This document shows, piece after piece, positions 25,118-35,721 of a stretch of DNA of 64,000 nucleotides. The number at the start of each line of letters is the position of its first letter. Position 1 is the first letter of the stretch. The stretch comes from Hyunsoonleella flava (GTDB lineage Bacteria; Bacteroidota; Bacteroidia; Flavobacteriales; Flavobacteriaceae): contig NZ_SIRT01000010.1 in the NCBI RefSeq assembly GCF_004310325.1, positions 62,001 to 126,000 on the forward strand. Direction: 5' to 3'. The position numbers and the translations under genes were made by a program. The notes beneath the pieces are model-generated. The model had not been told where the DNA came from. It searched no databases and saw nothing but the letters and a program-made list of their open reading frames with translations.

Positions 25118-26454
25118 AACAAAAACTAATTTTATATTTCTGTTTGCTTTTTTCTGTTACATTATTTTCGCAAGAAGAGAACCTAAGCTTCTCTCTACAA
25201 GAAGCTATAGATTTTGCTTTAGAAAACAATAGAACCGCCAAAAATGCGCAGCGCGACATTGAAGCAGCCAAGAAACAAAAGTGGGAAACTATTGCTACGG
25301 GGCTCCCCCAAATAAACGGCAGCATAGATTACCAAAACTTTTTAAAACAACAGGTTACGGTAATACCAAGTGATTTTAGCGACCCTAATTCAGAATTGGT
25401 TCCAGTAATTTTTGGCACTACCCAAAATGTAAATGCTTCTGCCACCTTATCTCAACTTATTTTTGATGGCTCTTACATTGTGGGCTTGCAATCTGCAAAA
25501 GTGTTTTTAGAGATTTCTAAAAATGCCAAAGTAAAAACCGATCTGGAAGTAAGAAAAGCGGTTATTAATGCCTATGGCAATGTTTTGCTTGCAGAAGAGA
25601 GTGTCAAAATTTTAGAGAAAAACAAAGCTACGCTTCAAAAAAATCTGGACGACATCACGAAGATTTATGAAAACGGGCTTGAAGAAGAAGAAAGTGTAGA
25701 ACAATTAAAAATCACCCTTTCCGGTATTAACAGCAACCTTAGCAATACTATCAGGTTAAAAAAAGTAGCTTACCAAATGCTCAATATGACCCTGGGTGTA
25801 GATGTTAATGCAAATACTAACCTTACGGATAATTTAGAAACACTTACGGTACAGCATATTGATTTAGGTTTGTTAAGCGAAGAATTCTCTGTTGATAATA
25901 CGATTGATTATCAAATAGCCGAGAATGATAAAGTATCTAAAGAGCTTTTAGTGAAATTAGAACAGAGTAGAGCATTGCCAACCTTAAGTACATTTTTAAC
26001 AGGTGGCTATATTTCATTCAGTAATGATTTTAATTTTTTAAATAGCGATCAAGAATATTTTGGTTTTGGCCTTTTTGGGGTAAGTATGAAAATTCCAATT
26101 TTTGGTTCAGGGCAAAAAAGTGCTAGAACCCAACGCGCCAAGATTAACTTAGAAAAATCTAAGGACGACTTAACCGAAACCGAGCAGCGTATAAAACTAC
26201 AAATAGAATCGGCAAAAAGCGATTATCAATTTGCTTTGGAAGATTATAATAACAAGAAAGAAAACTTAAATCTTGCAGAGCGTATAGAAACTAAAAATCA
26301 AACCAAATTTTTTGAAGGCATTGCTACCAGTTTTGATTTAAGGCAAGCTCAAATTCAACTATACAGTGCACAACAAGAGTTTTTACAGGCTATGCTAGAC
26401 GTTATTAATAGAAAGGCAGAACTGGAAACCGTTTCAAATAAAATAGACAACTAA
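25114..26454 (+). CDS. TolC-family outer-membrane efflux channel
   Basis: 446 residues; Sec signal (cleavage near LFSQEE), then two repeats of long helices with the family patterns SLQEAIDFALENNRTAKNAQRDIEAAKKQKWE and, in the second half, RAKINLEKSKDDL...FDLRQAQIQLYSAQQEFL. It forms the exit duct of the tripartite pump coded with the next two genes. Spacing to the adaptor gene is 15 nt. Confidence 0.92.
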   Translation: MKQKLILYFCLLFSVTLFSQEENLSFSLQEAIDFALENNRTAKNAQRDIEAAKKQKWETIATGLPQINGSIDYQNFLKQQVTVIPSDFSDPNSELVPVIFGTTQNVNASATLSQLIFDGSYIVGLQSAKVFLEISKNAKVKTDLEVRKAVINAYGNVLLAEESVKILEKNKATLQKNLDDITKIYENGLEEEESVEQLKITLSGINSNLSNTIRLKKVAYQMLNMTLGVDVNANTNLTDNLETLTVQHIDLGLLSEEFSVDNTIDYQIAENDKVSKELLVKLEQSRALPTLSTFLTGGYISFSNDFNFLNSDQEYFGFGLFGVSMKIPIFGSGQKSARTQRAKINLEKSKDDLTETEQRIKLQIESAKSDYQFALEDYNNKKENLNLAERIETKNQTKFFEGIATSFDLRQAQIQLYSAQQEFLQAMLDVINRKAELETVSNKIDN

Positions 26455-26469
26455 AAATCAATCATTATC

Positions 26470-27648
26470 ATGAAATATACATCAATAACCCTTTTAGCCC
26501 TTATCGTACTAACCTCATGCGGTGGTGATAAAAATACATCTGTGGAAGATATTATTGCTTCCCAAGATTTGGCTCAAATACGGCAGAAAAAAACAGAGCT
26601 AGATGCTCAGGTTCAAGAAATTTCAGCACAGTTAAAACTATTGGAAAAGGAAATAAAAACCTTAGATCCTCAGGAAAAAATTCCTTTAATCACAACATTC
26701 AAAGCTGAGGAAAAAGTCTTCAATCACTTTGTGGAACTGCAAGGGAATGTGAGTACCAAACAAAATGTAGTAATTACAGCTGAATATGGCGGGGTGCTAA
26801 CTAGGGTTTATGTTCGTGAGGGGCAAAATGTGAAAAAGGGACAAACACTAGCAAAAATTGATGATGGCGGTTTAAGTCAGCAACTGGCACAGGTAAAAAT
26901 TCAGGCAGATTTAGCCAAAACTACTTTTGAACGCCAAAAGCGTTTATGGGATCAAAAGATTGGTAGTGAAATTCAGTTTTTACAAGCGAAATCAAATTAT
27001 GAGGCACAACAAGAAATGGTAAATCAACTACAACAACAAGTTGGTAAAACTGTAGTACGAGCGCCATTTTCAGGAACTATTGATGATGTAATTACAGAGC
27101 AAGGAAATGTAGTTGCGCCAGGACAATCACAGCTATTCAGAATTGTAAATTTAGATGACATGTATATCGAAACTGATGTGCCTGAGCGCTATGTTTCAGC
27201 AATCGTTCCTGGAAAAGATGTTGAAGTTGACTTTCCTGTTTTGGGCAAAGAAGTTGATGCAAAGGTGCGTCAAGCAGGAAACTTCATCAATCCAGCTAAT
27301 AGAACTTTCAAAGTAGAAGTTGCACTTCCCAAAAAAGATGTGTCTATAAAACCCAATCTTACGGCAAAACTAAAGATTAACGATTACACCAATGATAAAG
27401 CCATTTTAATTCCTCAAAGCATTATTTCTGAAAATGCCCAAGGCGAACAATATGTTTACACGATTTCAGATAAAGATGGTAAAAAAGCTAAAGCGAAACG
27501 CGCCATCATATCCACTGGAAAAACCCAAGGTGATTATATTGAAGTACTTTCTGGTATTGCCAATGGCGATGAAATTATTGAAGAAGGCGCACGAAGTGTA
27601 AAAGATGGTCAGGAGGTAAAAATCCTTGAATATGAAAACGGAAACTAA
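26470..27648 (+). CDS. RND efflux periplasmic adaptor (membrane fusion) lipoprotein
   Basis: 392 residues. Lipobox LTSC with the lipidated Cys at 17. A coiled coil at residues 28-65 (QKKTELDAQVQEISAQLKLL) and a second hairpin at about 140-190, a lipoyl-type half-site GGVLTRVYVREGQNVKKGQTLAKID, beta-barrel and C-terminal membrane-proximal domain follow. It links the RND pump to TolC. The first coiled coil is an extra N-terminal one typical of Bacteroidota adaptors. Confidence 0.92.
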   Translation: MKYTSITLLALIVLTSCGGDKNTSVEDIIASQDLAQIRQKKTELDAQVQEISAQLKLLEKEIKTLDPQEKIPLITTFKAEEKVFNHFVELQGNVSTKQNVVITAEYGGVLTRVYVREGQNVKKGQTLAKIDDGGLSQQLAQVKIQADLAKTTFERQKRLWDQKIGSEIQFLQAKSNYEAQQEMVNQLQQQVGKTVVRAPFSGTIDDVITEQGNVVAPGQSQLFRIVNLDDMYIETDVPERYVSAIVPGKDVEVDFPVLGKEVDAKVRQAGNFINPANRTFKVEVALPKKDVSIKPNLTAKLKINDYTNDKAILIPQSIISENAQGEQYVYTISDKDGKKAKAKRAIISTGKTQGDYIEVLSGIANGDEIIEEGARSVKDGQEVKILEYENGN

Positions 27649-27665
27649 TCCAAACGTAACAACCA

Positions 27666-30600
27666 ATGACAAAAAATAACAAAAACAAAAAGGTAGATAA
27701 AGAGTTTCCGTTATCGTCATGGGCTATTAACAACAAAACAACCATGTATGTGTTAATAGTGCTCATTCTATTTCTAGGGGCTGGTGCGTACTTTAGTATG
27801 CCAAGGGAAAACTTTCCTGAAATTAAAGAAACCAAAATCTATATCAGTTCTGTTTATCCTGGTAATACCGCTGAGGATATTGAAAAACTGATAACTGATC
27901 CTATTGAGGATAAACTAAAGACAGTGAGTAACGTTGTGGAAATCACCTCAACTTCACAAGAAGATTACTCTATTGTAATTGTTGAATTTGATGAAGATAT
28001 TACTGTTGAGGCTGCAAAGCAAAAAGTAAAAGACGAGGTGGACTCAGAAACCTCGGGTGAAGATTGGCCCACCTTTAACGGTGCCAAGGTAGAGCCAAAC
28101 ATCTTCGATTTAAGCATGTCTGAAGAAATCCCAATTCTTAATATCAATATTTCTGGCGATTATCCAGTTGATAAGCTAAAAGAATATGGTGAATATCTTG
28201 AAGATGAAATTGAAAGTCTTCAAGAAATAAAACAGGTTGATATTCGCGGAGCTCAAGAAAAAGAGGTTGAAGTTGCCGTAGATATTTACAAAATGATGGC
28301 AGCTCAAGTAAGTTTTGATGACATCATCAATACTATTAATCGTGAAAATATGACAATGTCTGCAGGTAATTTAATCACCAGTGGACAACGTCGTACGATT
28401 AGAATAATTGGTGAAATTGAAAACCCAAGCGAGCTTGAAAGTTTTGTGGTAAAATCAGAAAAAGGCAACCCTATTTACCTTAGAGATGTAGCAAAAGTTA
28501 CATTCAAGGATGAGGACAAAACCACATATGCAAGAGAGTTTGGGCATCCTGTTGTAATGCTTGACGTAAAAAAACGGGCTGGTAAAAATATGGTGGCTGC
28601 AGCAGAACAAATTCAAGTAATTGTTGACAATGCCATAGAAAATGTATTTCCTCCAGATTTGGAAGTTAGCATTGCAAATGATCAATCCTCCAAAACTATA
28701 GGACAAGTTGATGATTTGGTAAACAACATCATCTTCGGTATCATACTGGTAGTTACTGTTTTAATGTTCTTCCTAGGCTTTAAAAACGCTTTATTTGTTG
28801 GGTTTGCCATACCAATGTCCATGTTTATGTCTCTAATGATTTTGAACATGTTAGGCTATACGATGAACACCATGATCCTTTTTGGACTAATTATGGGGCT
28901 TGGAATGTTGGTGGATAACGGGATTGTTGTTGTAGAAAATGTTTATCGCTTAATGAGCGAAGAAGGCATGAGTCGAATTGAAGCGGCTAAAAAGGGGATT
29001 GGAGAAATTGCATTTCCAATTATAATTTCAACAGCAACTACAGTTGCAGCATTTATACCTCTCGGACTATGGCCTGGGGTAATGGGACAATTTATGATAT
29101 ATTTCCCAATTACACTTTCTGTGGTACTTGGCTCTTCTTTATTCGTAGCCATCTTTTTCAACTCTGTAATGGTATCACAATTTATGACTACAGAAGACAA
29201 AGAGATGCCGCTTCAAAACATCATTAAAATTTCAGCTATAGTAGGTGGTCTTGGGCTTTTAATCATGTTTTTTGGAGGCGATTATAGAGGGTTGGGCACT
29301 CTAATGATTGTAACTGTTGGTTTACTTTGGATCTATCGTTTATTCCTTCGAAATTGGGCAAACGCATTTCAAAATAAAACTCTACCTAAATCTGAACGTA
29401 TTTACGAAAAAACATTGCGTGCAGCACTAAGCGGAAGAAAACCACAATTTATTGCTATAGGCACGTTTGTTTTGTTGATTATAGCATTTATGGGCTTTGG
29501 TGCATCAGTAGGAAGTCAAAGAACAAAAGTGGAGTTCTTCCCGGATAATACACCAAACCAAATCATTGTCTATATTGAATATCCTGAAGGTACAGACATT
29601 GAAAAAACCAATGCCATCACAAAAGATATTGAAGATCGGGTTTACAAAATTATAAACGATGAAGCTTACAAGAAAGGTGATTTCAATTTCCTAACGGAAA
29701 GTGCCGTATCGCAAGTAGGCGAAGGTGCTGGAAACCCACAAACCGATGGTGGTTCCGCTGCTGAAATGCCACATCGTGGCAAAATAACGGCTACCATGCG
29801 TGAGTATAAATATAGAGATGGTGCAGACAGTAATGTACTGCTTAAAAAAGTACAAGAAGCGCTGCAAGGTATTTATCCTGGAGTAGCTATTTCTGTGGAA
29901 AAAGATGCGGTTGGTCCACCAGCTGGATACCCCATCAACTTAGAATTGGAAGGCGATGATTACGCTGAATTAATTGCCACTGCCGAAAAAATGCGTGATT
30001 ATATCAACTCTAAAAATATTCAAGGAATCGATGAATTGAAGATTGACGTCAACAAATCTAAACCTTCAATGCAAGTTTTAGTTGACAGAAAAAAGGCTGG
30101 TGAGCTAGGGGTTACAGCAGGACAAGTAGGGCAGCAATTACGTAATTCAATTTTTGGTGCAAAAGCGGGTATCTATAAAAAGGATGGCGAAGATTATGAT
30201 ATCTATGTGCGCTTTAATGAAGAAAACCGCTATAATACCAGTGCCATTTTTAATCAAAAAATTACGTTTAGAGACATGGCTTCTGGTCAAATTAAAGAAA
30301 TCCCCGTCTCTACAGTAGCCAAGCAAAATAACAATTCTGGATTTAGTGCTATTAAACACAGAGATGTGAGACGTGTTGTAACGCTCTACTCTGCTTTAGC
30401 TCCAGGGTTTACAGATGCAGGTGCTATAGTCTCACAAATTCAAAATGAAATGAAAGGGTTTACTGAAAAACCAGATGGCGTAAAAGTAGACTATACAGGA
30501 CAAATTGAAGAACAAAACAAGCAAATGGCATTCTTAATGGGCGCTTTTTTCACAGGCTTAGGATTGATTTTCTTCATTTTAATATTTCAATTTAACTCCG

Positions 30601-31205
30601 TTTCAAAACCAGCAATTATCATGTTAGCCATTTTCTTGAGTTTAATTGGTGTGTTTGGAGGATTAGTGATTACAGGGAGTGCTTTCGTTATTATGATGAC
30701 CATGATGGGTATCATTTCCCTTGCAGGTATTGTTGTAAATAATGGCGTGGTATTACTGGATTATACCCAATTACTAATCGATAGAAAAAAGGTGCTACTC
30801 GATTTAGAGGATGAGCAATATTTACAAACCGATGATTTAGTTGAGGCCATAGTAAAAGGCGGAAAAGCCCGTTTACGCCCAGTACTATTAACGGCAATCA
30901 CAACAATTTTAGGGTTAATCCCTTTAGCAACAGGTTTGAATATAAATTTCTTTACGTTGTTTAGTGAGTTCGACCCGAACATTTACATGGGAGGTGATAA
31001 CGTAATCTTTTGGGGACCATTAGCATGGACCGTAATCTATGGTTTATTTATTGCAACATTCCTTACGCTTATTGTAGTTCCTATTTTATTCTTCCTATCT
31101 ACTAAATTCAAAATGTGGTTATACAAAAACCGAAATGCAAAAGTAGGTTTGGTTGCTGCACAAAAAGAAGTATTTAACGTAAATAAACGCTTGGAAGAAG
31201 CATAG
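27666..31205 (+). CDS. RND multidrug/metabolite efflux permease
   Basis: 1179 residues, longer than the usual 1020-1050. Twelve helices are expected; proton-relay region GLIMGLGMLVDNGIVVVENVYR (about 410-431) holds D of the LVDN motif, and the matching segment in the second half is ISLAGIVVNNGVVLLDYTQ. Extra length comes from two added helices in the middle (about 520-565) and from a charged insertion after LLDYTQLLIDRKK. The HAE-1/AcrB type suggests amphiphilic drug or lipid substrates. Last gene of the TetR operon; terminator at 31256. Confidence 0.93.
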   Translation: MTKNNKNKKVDKEFPLSSWAINNKTTMYVLIVLILFLGAGAYFSMPRENFPEIKETKIYISSVYPGNTAEDIEKLITDPIEDKLKTVSNVVEITSTSQEDYSIVIVEFDEDITVEAAKQKVKDEVDSETSGEDWPTFNGAKVEPNIFDLSMSEEIPILNINISGDYPVDKLKEYGEYLEDEIESLQEIKQVDIRGAQEKEVEVAVDIYKMMAAQVSFDDIINTINRENMTMSAGNLITSGQRRTIRIIGEIENPSELESFVVKSEKGNPIYLRDVAKVTFKDEDKTTYAREFGHPVVMLDVKKRAGKNMVAAAEQIQVIVDNAIENVFPPDLEVSIANDQSSKTIGQVDDLVNNIIFGIILVVTVLMFFLGFKNALFVGFAIPMSMFMSLMILNMLGYTMNTMILFGLIMGLGMLVDNGIVVVENVYRLMSEEGMSRIEAAKKGIGEIAFPIIISTATTVAAFIPLGLWPGVMGQFMIYFPITLSVVLGSSLFVAIFFNSVMVSQFMTTEDKEMPLQNIIKISAIVGGLGLLIMFFGGDYRGLGTLMIVTVGLLWIYRLFLRNWANAFQNKTLPKSERIYEKTLRAALSGRKPQFIAIGTFVLLIIAFMGFGASVGSQRTKVEFFPDNTPNQIIVYIEYPEGTDIEKTNAITKDIEDRVYKIINDEAYKKGDFNFLTESAVSQVGEGAGNPQTDGGSAAEMPHRGKITATMREYKYRDGADSNVLLKKVQEALQGIYPGVAISVEKDAVGPPAGYPINLELEGDDYAELIATAEKMRDYINSKNIQGIDELKIDVNKSKPSMQVLVDRKKAGELGVTAGQVGQQLRNSIFGAKAGIYKKDGEDYDIYVRFNEENRYNTSAIFNQKITFRDMASGQIKEIPVSTVAKQNNNSGFSAIKHRDVRRVVTLYSALAPGFTDAGAIVSQIQNEMKGFTEKPDGVKVDYTGQIEEQNKQMAFLMGAFFTGLGLIFFILIFQFNSVSKPAIIMLAIFLSLIGVFGGLVITGSAFVIMMTMMGIISLAGIVVNNGVVLLDYTQLLIDRKKVLLDLEDEQYLQTDDLVEAIVKGGKARLRPVLLTAITTILGLIPLATGLNINFFTLFSEFDPNIYMGGDNVIFWGPLAWTVIYGLFIATFLTLIVVPILFFLSTKFKMWLYKNRNAKVGLVAAQKEVFNVNKRLEEA

Positions 31206-31255
31206 ACGATATAAAGACTTTTAATTGTCTGACTAATTCAATTAATAGCAGGAAG

Positions 31256-31283
31256 GAGCCACATGTTTTATTGTGGCTCTTTT
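31256..31283 (+). terminator. Terminator of the RND efflux operon
   Basis: Stem GAGCCACA (31256-31263) and TGTGGCTC (31272-31279), loop of 8 nt, then TTTT. It is 50 nt after the permease stop codon. Confidence 0.82.
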
Positions 31284-31387
31284 CATTTTGTTCGCTAATC
31301 CTGTCCCGATGTTTCCAGAGTTTAAGAATCTCATCATTTGAAAAGCAAATTCAGCCCACAAATTCATATATAATCACATATCTTATG

Positions 31388-31395
31388 TAAATTTG
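31388..31395 (+). promoter_or_regulatory. -7 promoter element of aspS
   Basis: TAAATTTG, perfect TAnnTTTG match, 18 nt before the aspS ATG. No clear TTG at -33. Confidence 0.45.
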
Positions 31396-31413
31396 CACCT
31401 CAATTTTCATTCA

Positions 31414-33168
31414 ATGTATAGAAGTCATAATTGCGGCGAATTAAGAGCCGCACATATTAATACAGAAGTTACTTTAGCTGGTTGGGTTCAAAAATCTAGA
31501 GACAAAGGGTTTATCGTTTGGGTAGATTTGCGAGACCGCTACGGTATCACACAACTAGTTTTTGATGAAGAGCGTACTTCAAAAGATTTAATTCAGCAAG
31601 CACAAAACTTAGGTAGAGAGTTTGTAATTCAAGCCAAGGGCACCGTTGTGGAACGTGCTTCGAAAAATCCAAACATCCCAACAGGTGATATTGAACTTTT
31701 GGTTTCGGAACTAACAATTTTAAACCAAGCGCTCTTGCCTCCGTTCACAATTGAAGATAAAACCGATGGTGGGGAGGATTTAAGAATGAAATATCGCTAT
31801 CTCGACATCAGAAGAAACCCTGTAAAAGATAGTTTGATTTTTAGGCATAAAGTAACTCAAGAAGTTAGAAACTATTTATCTACAGAAGGATTTATTGAGG
31901 TAGAAACCCCATATTTAATAAAATCTACCCCTGAAGGCGCCCGTGATTTTGTGGTACCATCTAGAATGAATGAAGGACAATTTTACGCACTACCACAATC
32001 ACCACAAACCTTCAAGCAACTATTGATGGTTGGTGGTATGGATAAATATTTTCAGATTGTAAAATGTTTTAGAGACGAAGATTTACGCGCTGATAGACAA
32101 CCAGAATTCACACAAATAGATTGTGAAATGGCGTTTATAGAGCAAGAAGATATTTTGAATGCGTTTGAGGGATTAACGCGTCATCTCCTTAAAGAAATCA
32201 ATGGGGTTGACATTGAAAAATTCCCAAGAATGCTTTATGACGATGCGATGCGCTTGTATGGAAATGATAAACCGGACATTCGTTTTGGGATGGAGTTTGG
32301 AGAATTAAACAAGGTTGCACAACACAAGGATTTCAATGTTTTTAACAAAGCAGAATTGGTAGTTGGCATTGCTGTACCTGGAGGAAACACTTACACCAGA
32401 AAAGAGATTGACAAATTGATTGATTGGGTAAAGCGTCCACAAGTGGGTGCTTTAGGTATGGTATATTGTCGCTGTAATGATGATGGCTCTTTTAAATCAT
32501 CTGTAGATAAATTCTACGATCAGGACGATTTAGCTAAGTGGGCTGAGGTTACTGGCGCAAAACCTGGTGATTTAATTTGTGTACTGTCAGGAGACACCAA
32601 TAAAGTGCGTGCACAGTTAAGCGCACTTCGTATGGAATTAGCTGAACGTTTAGGCTTGCGCAAACCTGATGAATTTGCTCCACTCTGGGTAATGGATTTC
32701 CCTTTATTAGAATGGGACGAGGAAACAGAACGTTATCATGCAATGCACCATCCGTTTACTGCACCGAAACCTGGACAAATAGAATTATTAAAAACTGAAC
32801 CTGGTGCTGTAAAGGCCAATGCCTACGATTTAGTGTTAAACGGCAATGAAATTGGCGGTGGCTCCATTAGAATTCACGACAAGGAAACACAATCCTTAAT
32901 GTTTGATTATTTAGGCTTTACACCAGAAGAGGCAAAAGCGCAATTTGGGTTTTTAATGGACGCATTTCAGTATGGTGCGCCTCCACATGGAGGTTTAGCC
33001 TTTGGATTGGATAGACTGGTGGCTATTTTGGGCGGACAAGAAACTATTCGCGATTTTATTGCATTCCCTAAGAACAATTCAGGTAGGGATGTTATGATTG
33101 ACGCACCTGCACCAATAGATGATGAACAACTTGAAGAATTAAGCTTAAAACTTAATTTAAAATCATAA
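31414..33168 (+). CDS. aspS: Aspartyl-tRNA synthetase
   Basis: 584 residues from the ATG at 31414; the TTG at 31393 is inside the promoter element and would add seven residues that the family lacks (proteins usually begin [11 protein letters not shown]). The OB-fold anticodon domain (1-110) has [15 protein letters not shown]; class II motif 2 is [18 protein letters not shown] and motif 3 is [14 protein letters not shown]; a GAD-type insertion domain typical of bacterial AspRS lies at about 285-420. It charges tRNA(Asp). Monocistronic, with its own terminator. Confidence 0.97.
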   Translation: MYRSHNCGELRAAHINTEVTLAGWVQKSRDKGFIVWVDLRDRYGITQLVFDEERTSKDLIQQAQNLGREFVIQAKGTVVERASKNPNIPTGDIELLVSELTILNQALLPPFTIEDKTDGGEDLRMKYRYLDIRRNPVKDSLIFRHKVTQEVRNYLSTEGFIEVETPYLIKSTPEGARDFVVPSRMNEGQFYALPQSPQTFKQLLMVGGMDKYFQIVKCFRDEDLRADRQPEFTQIDCEMAFIEQEDILNAFEGLTRHLLKEINGVDIEKFPRMLYDDAMRLYGNDKPDIRFGMEFGELNKVAQHKDFNVFNKAELVVGIAVPGGNTYTRKEIDKLIDWVKRPQVGALGMVYCRCNDDGSFKSSVDKFYDQDDLAKWAEVTGAKPGDLICVLSGDTNKVRAQLSALRMELAERLGLRKPDEFAPLWVMDFPLLEWDEETERYHAMHHPFTAPKPGQIELLKTEPGAVKANAYDLVLNGNEIGGGSIRIHDKETQSLMFDYLGFTPEEAKAQFGFLMDAFQYGAPPHGGLAFGLDRLVAILGGQETIRDFIAFPKNNSGRDVMIDAPAPIDDEQLEELSLKLNLKS

Positions 33169-33172
33169 CTAC

Positions 33173-33198
33173 AAAATCCCGCAATTGCGGGATTTTTT
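33173..33198 (+). terminator. Terminator after aspS
   Basis: Perfect self-complementary stem AAATCCCGCA / TGCGGGATTT centred at 33184.5, followed by TTTTTT. Begins 5 nt after the aspS stop codon. Confidence 0.85.
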
Positions 33199-33218
33199 GT
33201 TAATTTTATTACATTCAG

Positions 33219-33929
33219 ATGAAACACTTTCTAATACTATTCATTTCGTGCGTAACACTTTCTGGGTTCTCTCAAGAACTCACTGGCTCGCAACTCTTAG
33301 AAAAAGCCATTGCTTATCACGATCCTAATAGCACATGGAATACCTTTAAAGGCAAACTTTTCATCACAATGGAAATTCCTAAAAAGCCAAATAGAGATAG
33401 TGAAATTGTTATCGATTTGCCAAATGAGTTTTTTTCAGTAAAATCAAAAGTTAACGACACCATTTCAGAATATACTATCAATAAAGATAGTATTACTATT
33501 GTTTTCAACGGGGACAGAAATCCTACCGAAGACGTTTTAAAAGAACAACGCTTAAGTAAAAAAAGAGCTAAGCTCTACCAAAACTATTACACCTATCTGT
33601 ATGGTTTACCAATGAAATTGAAAGACCCTGGCACCATCATTCATAATGAAGTTATAACTAAAACCTTCAAAGGCAAAACATATTGGGTATTAAAGGCTAC
33701 TTATAAAGATGACGTTGGAAATGATATTTGGTATTTCTACTTTGATAAAGACACATACGCCATGGAAGTGTATCAGTTTTTCCATGATGAATCTAAAAAT
33801 GATGGTGAGTATATTTTACTTTCAGAAGAAGAGGTTATCAACGGTATCAAAATGCCAAAAATCAGAGCTTGGTATATGAATAAAGATAATAAGTATTTGG
33901 GTACTGATATTTTAAAATCGAAACGCTAA
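33219..33929 (+). CDS. Exported protein of a LolA-like/DUF6503-type family
   Basis: 236 residues with a Sec signal (cleavage near GFSQEL). The remainder is beta-rich with conserved-looking blocks HDPNSTWNTFKGKLFITME, YYTYLYGLPMKLKDPGTII and KTYWVLKATYKDDVGND, followed by WYFYFDKDTYAMEVYQFFHDE. The layout resembles lipoprotein-carrier-like (LolA) folds and the Bacteroidota family named DUF6503; I am not certain of the name. It may bind a lipid in the periplasm. Only 2 nt separate it from the ClC gene, so they share a transcript. Confidence 0.75.
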   Translation: MKHFLILFISCVTLSGFSQELTGSQLLEKAIAYHDPNSTWNTFKGKLFITMEIPKKPNRDSEIVIDLPNEFFSVKSKVNDTISEYTINKDSITIVFNGDRNPTEDVLKEQRLSKKRAKLYQNYYTYLYGLPMKLKDPGTIIHNEVITKTFKGKTYWVLKATYKDDVGNDIWYFYFDKDTYAMEVYQFFHDESKNDGEYILLSEEEVINGIKMPKIRAWYMNKDNKYLGTDILKSKR

Positions 33930-33931
33930 AT

Positions 33932-35713
33932 ATGGGTTTCAAGAGTATTTTACGTAAATTTTTGATTTGGAAATACAAGCATATTTCTGAACGACAATTT
34001 ATATATATGCTTAGTATTCTCGTGGGATTTCTTGCGGGTATGGGTACAGTAATGCTTAAAAACCTTACGCACGGTATTCGTAATCTTTTTAATTCTTACG
34101 TATTTAAGGACTACCAAAGTTCACTCTATTTTATTCTGCCAATTATTGGTTTGTTATTGGTATATATCATTAAACAAACTTGGTTAAAAAAGCATATCGG
34201 TCATGGTATTTCAACTACCCTGCATGCCATTTCAAAACTTAATGGTATTATCCCAAGATATAACATTTATGCTGCCTTAATTACCGCACCGCTTACTGTA
34301 GGGTTTGGTGGTTCTGTGGGATTACAGGGGCCTGCTGTTAGCGTTGGTTCAGCTTTAGGATCAAATGCAGCACGTTTGTTCCATATGAATACGAAAACAC
34401 GTTTGCTTTTAATTTCTTGTGCTGCTGCTGGTGCCATGGCATCTATGTTTAAAGCACCTATTGCCGCCATTATTTTTGCTATAGAAATTTTTAGTTTAGA
34501 TATTGCTTTTGCCTCCCTAGTACCACTGTTGTTAGCTTCGGTTTCAGCGGTTGTAACTTCCTATTTTTTCTTAGGGACTGATGTCCTATTACGTTTTGAA
34601 CTTACCGACAAATTCGTTATCAACGATATAGGTTTCTATGCCATTTTGGGCATTGTTACCGGTTTAATGTCGGTATACTATTCAAAAGTATTCTTTGGTA
34701 TTACCAACTTTTTCAAGCAATTTAAAAGTCGCGCAAAACGACTACTTATAGGTGGTTTAGCCATTGGTACAATGCTCTATATTATTCCTCCACTTTACGG
34801 TGAAGGTTACGGGGTAATGAACAACTTATTGAAAGGCGATCATATTGCAGCCATTGGGAACACTCCTTTTAACTTAGACTTAGAAAATATTTGGATTGTA
34901 ATAGGCTTGCTTTTAGGTATTGCTATTTTCAAAGCTATTGCAATGACCACAACCTTTGGTGCTGGGGGTGTTGGTGGTGTGTTTATTCCAACACTTGTAA
35001 TGGGAAGCGCATTGGGAAATGCTTTTGCGAAAATTATCAACAATCTAGGACTGGATTTTCAAGTCTCTGAATCTAATTTCACATTAATTGGTATGACGGG
35101 CCTGATGGCAGGTGTTTTGCATGCGCCATTAACTGCTATTTTCTTAATTGCAGAAATCACAGGTGGGTATGAGCTTTTTGTACCGCTAATGCTTGTGGCA
35201 GCCATATCCTTCTCCATTACCAAATACTACATTTCACATTCAATTTACACTTTAAAACTTGCGCAACGCGGGGAATTAATTACACACGACAAGGACAAAA
35301 ACGTACTGATGATGTTAGAAATTGATAAAGTTATCGAAACCAATTTCATCATCTTAAAGCCCGAGATGAAGTTACGTGAAGTACTCGAAAACGCAGTAGC
35401 CAAATCGTCACGAAATCACTTTCCTGTGGTCAATAAAAACGACGAGTTTTTAGGCGTCATTAGGTTAGATGACATCAGACATATGATGTTTAATACCGAA
35501 CTTTATGACAAGGTAGATGTAGAAAGTTTAATGCATGCCGACGCTGGTATCATCAGTTACGAAGCAGACACCATGAATACCATCATGCAAAAATTTAAAA
35601 CAAGCGGCGCATGGAATTTGCCCGTTATTAAAAATGGCAAATATTACGGTTATATTTCAAAATCTAAGTTATTAACGGCTTATCGACGCCAATTAATTAA
35701 TGTTACGCAGTAG
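33932..35713 (+). CDS. ClC-family chloride channel with CBS domains
   Basis: 593 residues: ClC core (about 20-430) and two CBS domains (about 455-590). The selectivity loop reads GGSVGLQGPAVSVG: the external gating glutamate (E148 in E. coli CLC) is Q132 here. The internal proton glutamate (E203) aligns with I185 in APIAAIIFAIEIF. Loss of both predicts a passive chloride channel rather than an H+/Cl- exchanger. The CBS pair may sense a nucleotide. It lies in an operon with the LolA-like gene upstream and two small genes downstream. Confidence 0.92.
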   Translation: MGFKSILRKFLIWKYKHISERQFIYMLSILVGFLAGMGTVMLKNLTHGIRNLFNSYVFKDYQSSLYFILPIIGLLLVYIIKQTWLKKHIGHGISTTLHAISKLNGIIPRYNIYAALITAPLTVGFGGSVGLQGPAVSVGSALGSNAARLFHMNTKTRLLLISCAAAGAMASMFKAPIAAIIFAIEIFSLDIAFASLVPLLLASVSAVVTSYFFLGTDVLLRFELTDKFVINDIGFYAILGIVTGLMSVYYSKVFFGITNFFKQFKSRAKRLLIGGLAIGTMLYIIPPLYGEGYGVMNNLLKGDHIAAIGNTPFNLDLENIWIVIGLLLGIAIFKAIAMTTTFGAGGVGGVFIPTLVMGSALGNAFAKIINNLGLDFQVSESNFTLIGMTGLMAGVLHAPLTAIFLIAEITGGYELFVPLMLVAAISFSITKYYISHSIYTLKLAQRGELITHDKDKNVLMMLEIDKVIETNFIILKPEMKLREVLENAVAKSSRNHFPVVNKNDEFLGVIRLDDIRHMMFNTELYDKVDVESLMHADAGIISYEADTMNTIMQKFKTSGAWNLPVIKNGKYYGYISKSKLLTAYRRQLINVTQ

Positions 35714-35721
35714 TTATCAGG

